A stretch of DNA of 64,000 nucleotides from Bacteroidales bacterium. Lineage in GTDB: Bacteria > Bacteroidota > Bacteroidia > Bacteroidales > GCA-2748055. The stretch covers positions 1-64,000 of the forward strand of contig JACJXF010000011.1 of the NCBI GenBank assembly GCA_020636775.1, written 5' to 3'. A program made the translations under genes and the position numbers. Below, in pieces: positions 26,062-34,772 of the stretch; position 1 is the stretch's first letter; each line of letters begins with the position of its first letter. The notes beneath the pieces are model-generated. The model was not told where the DNA came from, searched no databases, and worked only from the letters and a program-made list of their open reading frames with translations.

Positions 26062-26085
26062 TACATTTGAAAAAAGTTAACTTTG
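26062..26085 (+). promoter_or_regulatory. Candidate -7 elements for the M16 protease gene
   Basis: TACATTTG (26062-26069) and TAACTTTG (26078-26085) both match TAnnTTTG, 33 and 17 bp before the protease start codon. No convincing TTG is seen at the correct distance upstream, so which of them is used is unclear. Confidence 0.4.
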
Positions 26086-26101
26086 CAGGCAATCCGGAAA
26101 T

Positions 26102-27322
26102 ATGAAAACTGAAATTCACCAATTTGAAAACGGCATTAGGCTTGTCCACCAGCGATCGGATTCACTCGTTGCTCATTTTGGTTTCATGGTGCTTACCGGA
26201 TCAAGAGACGAGGAGGAGGATGAACATGGAATGGCTCACTTTATCGAGCATGTTATTTTCAAGGGAACCAAAAAAAGGAAGAATTTTCATATTATTTCAA
26301 GGCTTGAAGATGTAGGCGGGGATATTAATGCATATACCACCAAGGAAGAAACCTGCATTCATTCCTCTTTTCTCAGGGAAGATTACGAGAGGGCTATAGA
26401 ACTTACCTTTGACATTTGCTTCAATTCCATTTTTCCTGAGAAGGAGCTGAAAAAAGAAAAAAATGTCATTATTGATGAAATCCTCTCTTACCAGGACAGC
26501 CCTTCAGAACTGATTTTTGATGACTTTGAGGAACAGGTGTATCATGGCTTGCCTATAGGCCGCAACATACTGGGGACACAGGAGAAACTCGAAAGTTTCG
26601 GCCGGCAGGATATCCTTCAGTTTATCCAAAAAAATTACTCTACCTCCGAAATGGTTATTTGTTCCGTCGGGGATATAAGCATGAACAGGCTGATTAAAAT
26701 TTGCGGGAAATACTTTGCTGCTATCCCACGGAAAGAAAGATTAAAGAAAAGGCTTATACCCAATGGATATAAACCTGAATTCCGGACAATTGATAAAAAC
26801 ACCTTTCAGAATCATTGCATGCTTGGCAATCTTGCCTACCCTGTAAATGATGAGCGTCGCATCGGCCTGATGCTCTTATCAAATATTCTTGGGGGGCCGG
26901 GGATGAACAGTCGCCTGAATATGAGTCTCAGGGAAAGAAACGGCTATTCCTATGATGTGGAATCCCACTACGCACCCTATTCCGATACAGGGGTTTTCAT
27001 GGTCTACTTCGGTTGTGATAAGGGAAAATTTGACAAAAGCCTGAAGCTGGTTTATAAGGAATTTGAAAGTCTCAGGAAGCATGCCTTAAGTGACTGGCAG
27101 CTCAGAAAAGCCAAAAAACAAATCCTGGGCCAGGTAGCTATCATGGCGGAAAACAATGAGGCTCTAATGCTTTCCCTTGGAAAATCCCTTTTGATGTTTA
27201 ACAGGGTGGACAGCCTTGAGGAAACCGGTAAAAGGATAGAAGCAATTACATCGGATCAGATACTGGAAATCGCTAACCATATACTGGATCCTGCAGCAAT
27301 TTCAGTTTTAAAATACAATTGA
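26102..27322 (+). CDS. M16-family zinc metallopeptidase
   Basis: A 406-aa insulinase/processing-peptidase-type enzyme. The inverted zinc motif HFIEH (in MAHFIEHVIFKGT) and a downstream acidic stretch (INAYTTKEETCIHSSFLREDY) are in the active half. The C-terminal half carries the RERNGYSYDVESHYAPYSDTG sequence in the position of the conserved R/Y motif of M16 subunit 2. No signal peptide is visible, so it is probably cytoplasmic, as for the PqqL/YmxG-like group. Its stop overlaps the start of the O-methyltransferase by one base, which indicates an operon. Confidence 0.92.
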   Translation: MKTEIHQFENGIRLVHQRSDSLVAHFGFMVLTGSRDEEEDEHGMAHFIEHVIFKGTKKRKNFHIISRLEDVGGDINAYTTKEETCIHSSFLREDYERAIELTFDICFNSIFPEKELKKEKNVIIDEILSYQDSPSELIFDDFEEQVYHGLPIGRNILGTQEKLESFGRQDILQFIQKNYSTSEMVICSVGDISMNRLIKICGKYFAAIPRKERLKKRLIPNGYKPEFRTIDKNTFQNHCMLGNLAYPVNDERRIGLMLLSNILGGPGMNSRLNMSLRERNGYSYDVESHYAPYSDTGVFMVYFGCDKGKFDKSLKLVYKEFESLRKHALSDWQLRKAKKQILGQVAIMAENNEALMLSLGKSLLMFNRVDSLEETGKRIEAITSDQILEIANHILDPAAISVLKYN

Positions 27323-27981
27323 TGGAACTCGACAGCTTTAATAAGGAAATCTGGGATTATATTGAATCTTACAGCAGTCCGGAAGACCCGCTCCTGGAGG
27401 AATTAAATCGATTTACACACTTAAGGGTTATACATCCCCGGATGTTGAGCGGAAAGGTACAGGGTAAATTTCTGGAGTTTATCAGCCGAATGATCCGACC
27501 GGAGAGAATCCTTGAGATTGGCAGTTATACAGGGTATTCGGCGATTTGCCTGGCAAAGGGTCTGCAGTCTGATGGCAAACTTATAACAATCGAGATCAGC
27601 GATGAAATTGCAGGTATTGCAAAAAAATATATCCTGAAGGCAGGAATGGAGGAGAAAATTGAACTTATTTGTGGAGATGCACTAAGCATAATTCCTGATC
27701 TGAATGAGGAATTTGATCTGATTTTTATTGACGCTGAAAAGGAACAATATTGCCGGTATTTCGAACTTGTTTTCCCGAAGGTGAAAAAGGGGGGATATAT
27801 CATAGCCGACAATACTCTATGGGACGGGAAGGTTGTTTTTGAAAAAGAGTTTAAAGATTCTGCCAGCATTGCCCTGAGAGAATTCAACAAAATGATTATT
27901 AACCACCCCGGACTTGAAAATATAATAATCCCTCTACGCGACGGACTTACCCTTATCAGGAAGTTATCTGACTTAAAGTGA
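27322..27981 (+). CDS. SAM-dependent O-methyltransferase
   Basis: A 219-aa class I methyltransferase of the caffeoyl-CoA/catechol O-methyltransferase family (Methyltransf_3). SAM-binding features are the LEIGSYTGYSAICLAKGL loop and the acidic residue in ITIEISDE. FDLIFIDAEKEQY and GGYIIADNTLWDGKV are the metal/substrate part. The ATG at 27322 overlaps the TGA of the protease gene (TGATG); the upstream TTG at 27319 is not needed. The methyl acceptor is unknown. Confidence 0.93.
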   Translation: MELDSFNKEIWDYIESYSSPEDPLLEELNRFTHLRVIHPRMLSGKVQGKFLEFISRMIRPERILEIGSYTGYSAICLAKGLQSDGKLITIEISDEIAGIAKKYILKAGMEEKIELICGDALSIIPDLNEEFDLIFIDAEKEQYCRYFELVFPKVKKGGYIIADNTLWDGKVVFEKEFKDSASIALREFNKMIINHPGLENIIIPLRDGLTLIRKLSDLK

Positions 27982-28071
27982 TCATAAATAGAAATTTATA
28001 AACATTTTTATACCTCCTTTGTTATAAGTTTACTTGAAAAATACGTTTTGATCGCAGAAGACAAATATTTT

Positions 28072-28953
28072 ATGGCTCATTATTCTATAAAAGACCTGGA
28101 AAAATTATCAGGTATCAAAGCCCATACTTTGAGGATTTGGGAGAAGAGATACAACCTGGTTGAGCCTAAACGAACCTCAACAAACATAAGGTATTACGAT
28201 GACGACGCCTTGCGTAAGGTTCTTAATATTGCCCTGTTAAACAGAAATGGCCTGAAAATATCTCATATTGCAGAACTTGATGAATCGGAGATATCATGTA
28301 AAGTAACCGATCTGGCAATAGAGCATCCGGATATTGCCAACCAGGTGGACAATCTGGTATCTGCAATGGTAGAATTTGATGAGAAAAAATTCGATCTGAT
28401 ATTAAATAACTCAACCGTATTAAGGGGCTTTGAAGAAACAGTGCTTCACCTGATTTATCCCTTTTTTGAGAAAGTAGGTGTATTATGGCAAACCGGGGTT
28501 ATCAATCCTGCTCAGGAGCATTTCATCTCAAATCTTATTCGTCAGAAACTTATTGTTGCTATTGACAAACTGGATGATAATATGGGAGAAGATACCCGCA
28601 GGTTTATTATGTTTCTGCCGGAAGGAGAGCTCCATGAAATCTCCCTGCTTTTCTTCTATTTTCTCGCTAAAAAAAGAGGTTTCAACGTTTTGTACCTGGG
28701 TCAGTCTGTTCCATTTAAAGATCTTTCGGCTGTTATAAAAGTCAGGAAATGTGATTTCCTTCTTACTTCCTTCAGCTCCACTTTCAATGGACTGGATATC
28801 TCGGAATATATCAGAAATATGGCAGATACCTTCCCTGAACTAAGATTATTCTTTTCAAGTTTTGATTACGAAAACATGAAACATAGTTTTCCTAAGAATA
28901 CTACCCGTATTAAGAATGCATTTCACTTTACGGAAATACTTTCAAATATCTGA
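28072..28953 (+). CDS. MerR-type regulator with cobalamin-binding-like domain
   Basis: A 293-aa transcription regulator. The N-terminal MerR helix-turn-helix (YSIKDLEKLSGIKAHTLRIWEKRYNL) is followed by a helical B12-binding-2 cap (about 95-165) and a Rossmann-like B12-binding domain containing LPEGELHEISL. In this position CarH-type light sensors place the cobalamin-ligating His; here it is His in GELHE. The motif supports, but does not prove, adenosylcobalamin-dependent light or cofactor sensing. No carotenoid or photolyase gene lies beside it. The apparent start at 28048 is a TTG; the ATG at 28072 (MAHYSIKD) fits the family better. Confidence 0.86.
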   Translation: MAHYSIKDLEKLSGIKAHTLRIWEKRYNLVEPKRTSTNIRYYDDDALRKVLNIALLNRNGLKISHIAELDESEISCKVTDLAIEHPDIANQVDNLVSAMVEFDEKKFDLILNNSTVLRGFEETVLHLIYPFFEKVGVLWQTGVINPAQEHFISNLIRQKLIVAIDKLDDNMGEDTRRFIMFLPEGELHEISLLFFYFLAKKRGFNVLYLGQSVPFKDLSAVIKVRKCDFLLTSFSSTFNGLDISEYIRNMADTFPELRLFFSSFDYENMKHSFPKNTTRIKNAFHFTEILSNI

Positions 28954-28970
28954 TTATCAAAAATTAAGAG

Positions 28971-28995
28971 GGCTAATTTCTTTCCCTTTTTAGCC
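28971..28995 (+). terminator. Weak hairpin after the MerR gene
   Basis: GGCTAA (28971-28976) pairs with TTAGCC (28990-28995) around a pyrimidine-rich loop, 17 bp after the stop. No strong T-run follows, so it may be an inefficient terminator. Confidence 0.3.
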
Positions 28996-29058
28996 TGATT
29001 TAAAAATGTACCCTGCTTCATGTTAACAAATGAGGTGACTTTCGCATTGGCATTTTTG

Positions 29059-29066
29059 TATATTTG
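29059..29066 (+). promoter_or_regulatory. Candidate -7 element for the OmpA-family gene
   Basis: TATATTTG matches TAnnTTTG and ends 17 bp before the start codon; no TTG lies at the expected upstream distance. Confidence 0.4.
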
Positions 29067-29083
29067 ATTTAAATATAGCCGGA

Positions 29084-31810
29084 ATGCGCTTTACAGTAAT
29101 TTCAATAATTTTACTTTTGTCGGGCCTGCTGCAGATTGCAGGGCAGGATAAGAAGACATTTAAGGCTCAGTTCCTGGAGGGAGAATATTTTTTTATAATT
29201 GGTGAATATTCGGAAGCACGTTTTATTTATTCTGAATTACTGAAGGAAGATCCAACCAACGCTAATCTCAATTTCCTAATTGGGGCCTGTTATCTGAGTA
29301 ATTACGGGGAAAAATCGAAATCAATCGAATACCTTGAAAAAGCATCAGCAAGCGTATCCCCCGGATACCGCGAAGGCTCCTACAAGGAAAGAAATGCACC
29401 TGTCCAGTGTTTTTTCGCACTTGCCAAAGCCTATCATATTGCAAATAGGTTTGATGATGCCAGGGTTTTTTACCAAAAGTATCTGGATGCTATGAGTATG
29501 AAGGATCCAGCTGAAATGGAGTTTGTTGCAAAACAGCTGGAAGCCTGCAAACTGGCTGAATATATGATTAAGCATCCTTTACCCTATACCCGCACCGCCT
29601 TCAGTCCGGAAGTCAATGTTTATGCTTCAAATTCAAATGCAGTCATATCAGAAGGTGCGGATTCAATGATGATTTTTATGCGCGAGAAGCCCTTCTATAC
29701 AGCCATAATGATGACGCGTCTGGAAAAAGGTAGCTGGACAAAACCAACTGTTATTAACGACCAGCTTGGAGTTGGAGATAAATGCAATCTTTGTTCTATT
29801 TCTGCCGACGGGAAGGAGTTATATCTTAGTCTTGAGGAAGATAACCAGATTTATGACCTCTACGTAAGTTATTTTAAAAAGGGAAAATGGAGCAAGATTG
29901 AAAAGCTGAACGATAATATTAATACTCATTATAGTGAAACCCACGCCAGTGTTTCGTCTGACGGAAAGAGTCTGTATTTTACCAGCGACAAACCGGGTGG
30001 TGTTGGTGCGATGGATATTTATGTTTCACAAATTGATGATAACGGCGACTGGGGGCCTGCAGTGAACCTCGGTAAACCTGTTAATTCAGTCTATAGTGAG
30101 GAAACTCCATTTATCAGTGAAGATGGAAAAACCTTGTTTTTCAGTTCCATGGGGCACGCTACAATGGGAGGCTTTGATGTATTCTTCTCCAGCAAACTTC
30201 CCAACGGGAAATGGTCGGCTCCGGCAAATATGGGCTACCCTATCAGTACTGCTGATGATGACTTGTTTTATTTCCCTATTGGCCCGGGAAGGCAGGCCCT
30301 GTATAGCGGATTTATGGACCAGGAGGAACGAAAGCAAAAGATTTATATGGTGAACCTCGATACTAGTTCAAAATTTGAAAACATTGCCCTCAAAGGAGTT
30401 ATTAAACTTGAAGACAAGGTGCAGGAACTTGATGAATCCTTTAAAATAAAAATAACAAACAGCAACAAGAAAGATACGGTAATTACCATTACTCCGGATG
30501 CAAAGACCGGGGAGTTCACAGCCGACCTTAAGCCGGGAAACTATGAGGTTAGCACAGAAGGAAATGGCTACACTCAGACAAAAGAAAATATTACGATAAA
30601 CCCTGATATCAGCAGAAATGAAATACGGCTTGAAACTGGCATGACCCCAAAAGAAGTCAGTTCGGGAGAGTATCTGATTATTCAGAATGTTTTATTCGGA
30701 TTTGATGATTATAAGCTTTCCGAAAAGGCTAAATCAGATATCGAGAAACTCTATCAGGCAATGGTTAGTCATCCGCAAATATATGTCCAGGTAATCGGAC
30801 ATGCAGATGCAAAGGGAAGCGATGAATATAATCTCAAATTGTCAGCAAAAAGAAGCCGATCCGTAATAGACTATCTGGTTTCGAAAGGCATCAGCAGCGA
30901 CCGTTTCATTTCTTTAGCACTGGGAGAACAGGAAAGTATTGCTCTTAATGAAAATCCTGATGGGTCAGATAATCCTGAAGGACGCAGATTAAACCGCTAT
31001 GCTGAAATAAAATTACTGAATAATTCCGACGAAAATATTAAAATTGCTCCCATCGATGTACCGGTTAGCCTCAGGCCCAGAGCTGATGAAAGCTATACAA
31101 TTCTTTTAAAGCAAACTACCGATACGAGCTATGTTCCGGAACCAGTTGCAGATCTAAAAATTCTTCTCACAGAAACTGATAAGGCAAGACTTTTCATGAG
31201 CGAAGAGTTCAAAAGCAAAGCAAAGGCCATTGAAGAACTAAATACAATTATTGACAATGGTTTTCCGGATGCTAGAATTCTGAACCGGAGCGAAAAAGAT
31301 TATCTTATTGCATCCCTGACCGACAGGAATGATGATCGGAATGGCCCATTTACAATCCAGATTCTTGCCCTCAGGAATCCTGTTGACCTTAGTCGTTTTG
31401 GAAAACTTAATGAGGTATCTGAGTATACCGGAAAAGATGGATATTACAGGTATATAACCGGTGTCTACAATTCTAAAGAGGAAGCCAGAATTTATCTGAG
31501 TGCAAATCTTGCCTCCCTTTATCCTGACGCTTTTGTTGTACCTCTGGAAAGGTATTCGGATATGCATGATTCCATTTCACGAACTGTTACCGGGAAAATA
31601 TATTATACCATTCAGTTTAGCGCTTCCCGAAAACCGGCGCCAAAAAATAAGTATAAAAACCTTGGCAACATCCATACCAGTTTTGGTAAGGATGGCTTTT
31701 ACAGGTATTCTTCCGGATTATATAATAACCAACTTGAAGCCGAAATAGAACTGGACAGGATTAAGTCACTTGGCTTTTCGGATGCCTTTCTTAAGAAACT
31801 AATAAAGTAA
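29084..31810 (+). CDS. TPR–PD40–OmpA outer-membrane protein with two SPOR-like repeats (PorE-like)
   Basis: A 908-aa envelope protein. In order: a signal peptide (1-20), TPR-like helices (about 25-165), a WD40/PD40 beta-propeller (about 170-430: KSLYFTSDKPGGVGAMDIYVS, GKTLFFSSMGHATMGGFDVFFS), a carboxypeptidase-regulatory-like sandwich (about 440-520), and an OmpA peptidoglycan-binding domain (about 530-650: NVLFGFDDYKLS, GHADAKGSDEYNLKLSAKRS). Two SPOR-like repeats end the protein (FTIQILALRNPVDLSRFG, YYTIQFSASRKPAPKN). The TPR-WD40-CRD-OmpA core is the layout of the T9SS component PorE. The usual lipobox Cys is missing and the SPOR-like tail is extra, so this may be a paralogue rather than PorE itself. 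Confidence 0.85.
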   Translation: MRFTVISIILLLSGLLQIAGQDKKTFKAQFLEGEYFFIIGEYSEARFIYSELLKEDPTNANLNFLIGACYLSNYGEKSKSIEYLEKASASVSPGYREGSYKERNAPVQCFFALAKAYHIANRFDDARVFYQKYLDAMSMKDPAEMEFVAKQLEACKLAEYMIKHPLPYTRTAFSPEVNVYASNSNAVISEGADSMMIFMREKPFYTAIMMTRLEKGSWTKPTVINDQLGVGDKCNLCSISADGKELYLSLEEDNQIYDLYVSYFKKGKWSKIEKLNDNINTHYSETHASVSSDGKSLYFTSDKPGGVGAMDIYVSQIDDNGDWGPAVNLGKPVNSVYSEETPFISEDGKTLFFSSMGHATMGGFDVFFSSKLPNGKWSAPANMGYPISTADDDLFYFPIGPGRQALYSGFMDQEERKQKIYMVNLDTSSKFENIALKGVIKLEDKVQELDESFKIKITNSNKKDTVITITPDAKTGEFTADLKPGNYEVSTEGNGYTQTKENITINPDISRNEIRLETGMTPKEVSSGEYLIIQNVLFGFDDYKLSEKAKSDIEKLYQAMVSHPQIYVQVIGHADAKGSDEYNLKLSAKRSRSVIDYLVSKGISSDRFISLALGEQESIALNENPDGSDNPEGRRLNRYAEIKLLNNSDENIKIAPIDVPVSLRPRADESYTILLKQTTDTSYVPEPVADLKILLTETDKARLFMSEEFKSKAKAIEELNTIIDNGFPDARILNRSEKDYLIASLTDRNDDRNGPFTIQILALRNPVDLSRFGKLNEVSEYTGKDGYYRYITGVYNSKEEARIYLSANLASLYPDAFVVPLERYSDMHDSISRTVTGKIYYTIQFSASRKPAPKNKYKNLGNIHTSFGKDGFYRYSSGLYNNQLEAEIELDRIKSLGFSDAFLKKLIK

Positions 31811-31899
31811 TAGCGCCGATTTCGGAAAATTATCTTCAGGTTTACATAATATGTACTAACTCAGCTTTTAATTATAACCCGTTTAACACTAGTTTAACA

Positions 31900-31928
31900 G
31901 TTTTAAACAAAGCTTTTTTGTTTAAAAC
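31900..31928. repeat. Perfect A+T-rich palindrome with adjacent GTTTAACA repeats
   Basis: GTTTTAAACAAA (31900-31911) and TTTGTTTAAAAC (31917-31928) form a 12-bp perfect stem with a 5-nt loop. Two GTTTAACA copies (31881-31888 and 31892-31899), spaced 11 bp, precede it. It could terminate the OmpA-family transcript or serve as a binding site upstream of the ECF sigma gene. Confidence 0.5.
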
Positions 31929-32038
31929 TTATTTAGAATTCTTCAGAAAATTTTCACAGAAATCAATGTTCAAGGCTATTTTAAACTCCCCCTTATTTTG
32001 ATCAGGCGGATTTTCGGAATGCTATTTGTCAAGTTGTT

Positions 32039-32070
32039 TTGGTTTTTTGTTTAACTGCGTATTATATTTG
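32039..32070 (+). promoter_or_regulatory. Candidate promoter of the ECF sigma gene
   Basis: TATATTTG (32063-32070) matches TAnnTTTG, with TTG at 32039-32041 (21-bp spacing, slightly long). Transcription would start about 30 nt before the ATG. Confidence 0.45.
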
Positions 32071-32109
32071 TTAAACAATTTGTATTAAGAACAAATAAAA
32101 ATAACAGCC

Positions 32110-32613
32110 ATGACAGCAATGGAATTTAACACAAAGCTCATAAGTATGGAGGACAGTCTTGAAAGATTTGCCCTTAGTCTTACTTCCAACAGGGAGGAAG
32201 CTAAAGACCTCCTTCAGGAAACTTATCTTAAAGCCCTGACCTATAAAGATAAATTTGTTGAATTTACAAACCTGAAAGCCTGGGCATATACTATTATGAA
32301 GAATACCTTCATTAATAACTACCGCAAGGCAGTAAGGGAAAACACAACTGTAGACAATACCAAGGATTTATATTATCTCAACAATGCCAAGGAATCTTCA
32401 CTGGTGCGCCCGGATTCGGAATATGCATTTAAGGAAATAAATAAGGCCATCGAAGCTCTTGAGGATGAATTCAAAATTCCATTCAGAATGCATACCGAAG
32501 GATATAAATATAAAGAGATTGCTGAAACTCTCGATCTTAAAATTGGTACTGTAAAAAGTCGTATATTCTTCACACGTAAAAAACTTATGGAGTCGCTTAA
32601 GGATTACAAGTAA
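32110..32613 (+). CDS. ECF-type RNA polymerase sigma factor
   Basis: A 167-aa sigma-70 family factor with regions 2 and 4 only. Region 2 shows REEAKDLLQETYLKAL and AWAYTIMKNTFINNYRK. Region 4 shows FRMHTEGYKYKEIAETLDLKIGTVKSRIFFTRKKL, the DNA-binding helix-turn-helix. It directs polymerase to its own set of promoters. No anti-sigma factor gene is adjacent: downstream comes a terminator and then an oppositely oriented START-like gene. Its regulation may therefore be transcriptional or through a distant partner. Confidence 0.93.
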   Translation: MTAMEFNTKLISMEDSLERFALSLTSNREEAKDLLQETYLKALTYKDKFVEFTNLKAWAYTIMKNTFINNYRKAVRENTTVDNTKDLYYLNNAKESSLVRPDSEYAFKEINKAIEALEDEFKIPFRMHTEGYKYKEIAETLDLKIGTVKSRIFFTRKKLMESLKDYK

Positions 32614-32638
32614 TATTTTTTGGGTTTATTTAGGATTT

Positions 32639-32692
32639 AAAGGTCCGTTATTCTTTGTAAAAAGGATTTCGGACCTTTATTCTTTTTATCCT
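32639..32692 (+). terminator. Intrinsic terminator of the ECF sigma gene
   Basis: AAAGGTCCG (32639-32647) pairs with CGGACCTTT (32670-32678), followed by a T-rich run. It lies 26 bp after the stop codon. Confidence 0.85.
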
Positions 32693-32811
32693 TTTTCCCA
32701 ATAATAAATAAAAGTTTAAAATTACCCCTCTTAATAATATTCAGGGACGATTACCAAAATTTTAATAGTGCAAAACAATTCGAAATTTGCAGGTATATTT
32801 CGGATCCGGCA

Positions 32812-33279
32812 TTATCGCGACTTAATTAAACTGAACTTTTCATCCAGAATTCTTTTACGGTAAGAAAATATCATTTCAACCTTTTTCCGGATATAAAGAT
32901 AGTTTAGCCACTCTCCTAAGAATCCCATTGGCAGCTTGTAATACAGCAGGTCTGTCATCTCAACGCCTCCCTCTGTCTTTTTAAAATGGTGTTCATGATG
33001 CCAGATACTGTAGGGTCCTGAAAGCTGGGTATCAACAAAATATTCCGGTTCTTTTACCTGAGTTATTTCCGTAACCCAGGTAAGACGCATAAAAGGCAAT
33101 GGATTAAGCTTATATGCCAGTATCATCCCCGGATACATCTTTTCGGGCAAGGGAGTCAGAATTTTGAAACGCATATATTCAGGAGTAATTTCCTTCAGGT
33201 TTTCCGGTGATGAAAAGAATGACCATGCTTCTTCAGGACTTATTGGAAGAAACTGTGTTGTTTTAAGCGAATGAATCAT
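32812..33279 (-). CDS. SRPBCC (START-like) family protein
   Basis: A 155-aa soluble protein with the helix-grip fold of the polyketide cyclase/START-like superfamily. Recognisable parts are QFLPISPEEAWSFFSSPENLKEITPEYMRF at the N-terminus and TDLLYYKLPMGFLGEWLNYLYIRKKVEMIFSYR near the C-terminus. This CoxG/ligand-binding group is often called a cell division inhibitor-like or cyclase/dehydrase protein, but its ligand is unknown. The ATG at 33279 is preferred over 33309, which would add ten non-conserved residues. It lies alone between the ECF sigma gene and nhaD. Confidence 0.85.
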   Translation of the reverse strand: MIHSLKTTQFLPISPEEAWSFFSSPENLKEITPEYMRFKILTPLPEKMYPGMILAYKLNPLPFMRLTWVTEITQVKEPEYFVDTQLSGPYSIWHHEHHFKKTEGGVEMTDLLYYKLPMGFLGEWLNYLYIRKKVEMIFSYRKRILDEKFSLIKSR

Positions 33280-33387
33280 CAATTTTTTGTTAATGTAATT
33301 GCATGGCATTTATGCCATGTGCTTTGAAATAGTACCCATTAAACAAAAACAGATGAACAAAGTTGAATGAAAAGGGAGAAAACCGGC

Positions 33388-34653
33388 TTAAATTGTATTC
33401 ATACTGATATAAACCAGGAATCCGGCGGTATAACCCAATAATGCATATAAGGACACTCTTTTTACATACCAGAAGAATTCAATCTTTTCCATGCCCATTA
33501 CCACTACGCCGGCAGCAGAACCGATTATAAGAATACTCCCCCCTGTTCCTGCGCAATAGGCAAGCATTTCCCATAATGCATTATCGGCAGGAAAATCAGT
33601 CAGGTTCCACATTCCCATACCTGAAGCAACCAGGGGAACATTATCCACAACGGCCGACAAGAGTCCGATTATATAAATTATAATTCTTTTATCTGAAAAT
33701 GTCTTATCCATTCCCTGAGCGAGGGAGGTTAGTATCCCTCTTTCCTGCAAAGCCCCTACTGCCAGAAGTATCCCCAGAAAAAATAATACACTGGAAAGAT
33801 CCACCCTGGAAAGTGCACTACCCAGTCGCAGGTGTTTGCGTTCATCCTTCCCTTTATGGTATAAATCGGTAAATGCCCACATCAGACCAACACCCAGAAG
33901 TATTCCCATGAAGGGAGGCAAATGTGTCAGCGTTTTGAAAATCGGAACAAAAATAAGAGAAGCTACCCCAAGAATAAGTACAATAATTCCACCGGGTTCT
34001 GAACTGGTTTTGGATTTTTGATCCAATGCACTATCTGCAAGTTTTCCTTTTACAAAAAAGGACTGGACTCCAAGAGGAACTATCAGGCAGACCATGGATG
34101 GAATGAAAAGTTGTTTCATGATGCTCCAGCTGGTAATCCTTCCTCCTATCCAAAGCATTGTGGTTGTAACATCTCCTATGGGCGTCCATGCCCCTCCTGC
34201 ATTGGCAGCAATAATAACAGAGCTGGCAAGGATCATCCTGTCGTGTTTATCGGAGACAATTTTTCTGAGCAACGAAACCATTACTATGGAGGTGGTCAGG
34301 TTATCCAGGATGGATGAAAGGAAAAAAGTAATAAAGCCAACCATCCACAGCAGACTTACCTTGTTCTTCGTATGAACCCATTTCACGATCACCGAAAAAC
34401 CTTTGTGGGAATCGATCATTTCCACAATGGTCATGGCCCCTAGCAGGAAAAAAAGGATTTGTGCCACGTCGGAAAGATGCTCCGACAGACCCCCTAAAGT
34501 TTCTTCTACAGGTTGTCCACCGAGTGAATACAATATCCAGCAACCCACCGCCAATAGCAGTGCAATTGCTGTTTTATTAATTTTCAGGGGATGTTCAAGG
34601 GCAATACCGGTATATCCTGCAAGGAACAGAAGGATTAGGGAGAGAGTAAGCAT
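33388..34653 (-). CDS. nhaD: Na+/H+ antiporter, NhaD family
   Basis: An inner-membrane antiporter (421 aa) that exports sodium in exchange for protons, typical of marine or salt-exposed bacteria. Eleven or more hydrophobic segments are visible. The family sequences FLSSILDNLTTSIVMVSLLRKI, AANAGGAWTPIGDVTTTMLWIGG and DNVPLVASGMGMW contain the conserved Asp and Thr/Ser residues of the ion-transporter superfamily. The long reading frame begins with a TTG at 34683; the ATG at 34653 (MLTLSLILLFLAGY) gives a normal first membrane helix. It is a single gene. Confidence 0.9.
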   Translation of the reverse strand: MLTLSLILLFLAGYTGIALEHPLKINKTAIALLLAVGCWILYSLGGQPVEETLGGLSEHLSDVAQILFFLLGAMTIVEMIDSHKGFSVIVKWVHTKNKVSLLWMVGFITFFLSSILDNLTTSIVMVSLLRKIVSDKHDRMILASSVIIAANAGGAWTPIGDVTTTMLWIGGRITSWSIMKQLFIPSMVCLIVPLGVQSFFVKGKLADSALDQKSKTSSEPGGIIVLILGVASLIFVPIFKTLTHLPPFMGILLGVGLMWAFTDLYHKGKDERKHLRLGSALSRVDLSSVLFFLGILLAVGALQERGILTSLAQGMDKTFSDKRIIIYIIGLLSAVVDNVPLVASGMGMWNLTDFPADNALWEMLAYCAGTGGSILIIGSAAGVVVMGMEKIEFFWYVKRVSLYALLGYTAGFLVYISMNTI

Positions 34654-34772
34654 GAGGGCGGTTATTAAATAAATAATAAACAAAACCGCTCAAAGGTATA
34701 TTAAACTAGGATTGCTTATTACCCGGATATGAAATATTTTTATCGGGAAAATGTAAAAAAATATTTAATCAT

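Larger units (their letters stand above)
25585..26101. other. Divergent intergenic region with regulatory signals for the redox cluster
   Basis: About 517 bp between the leftward redox cluster and the rightward protease gene, with no supportable gene. It contains a sigma-54-like promoter and two inverted repeats on the cluster side, and Bacteroidota -7 boxes on the protease side. Confidence 0.7.

Noticed and set aside
25585..26101. Possible small gene or riboswitch in the divergent region
   Set aside because: No open frame with coding character and no recognisable riboswitch core; the visible structure fits promoter and operator elements.
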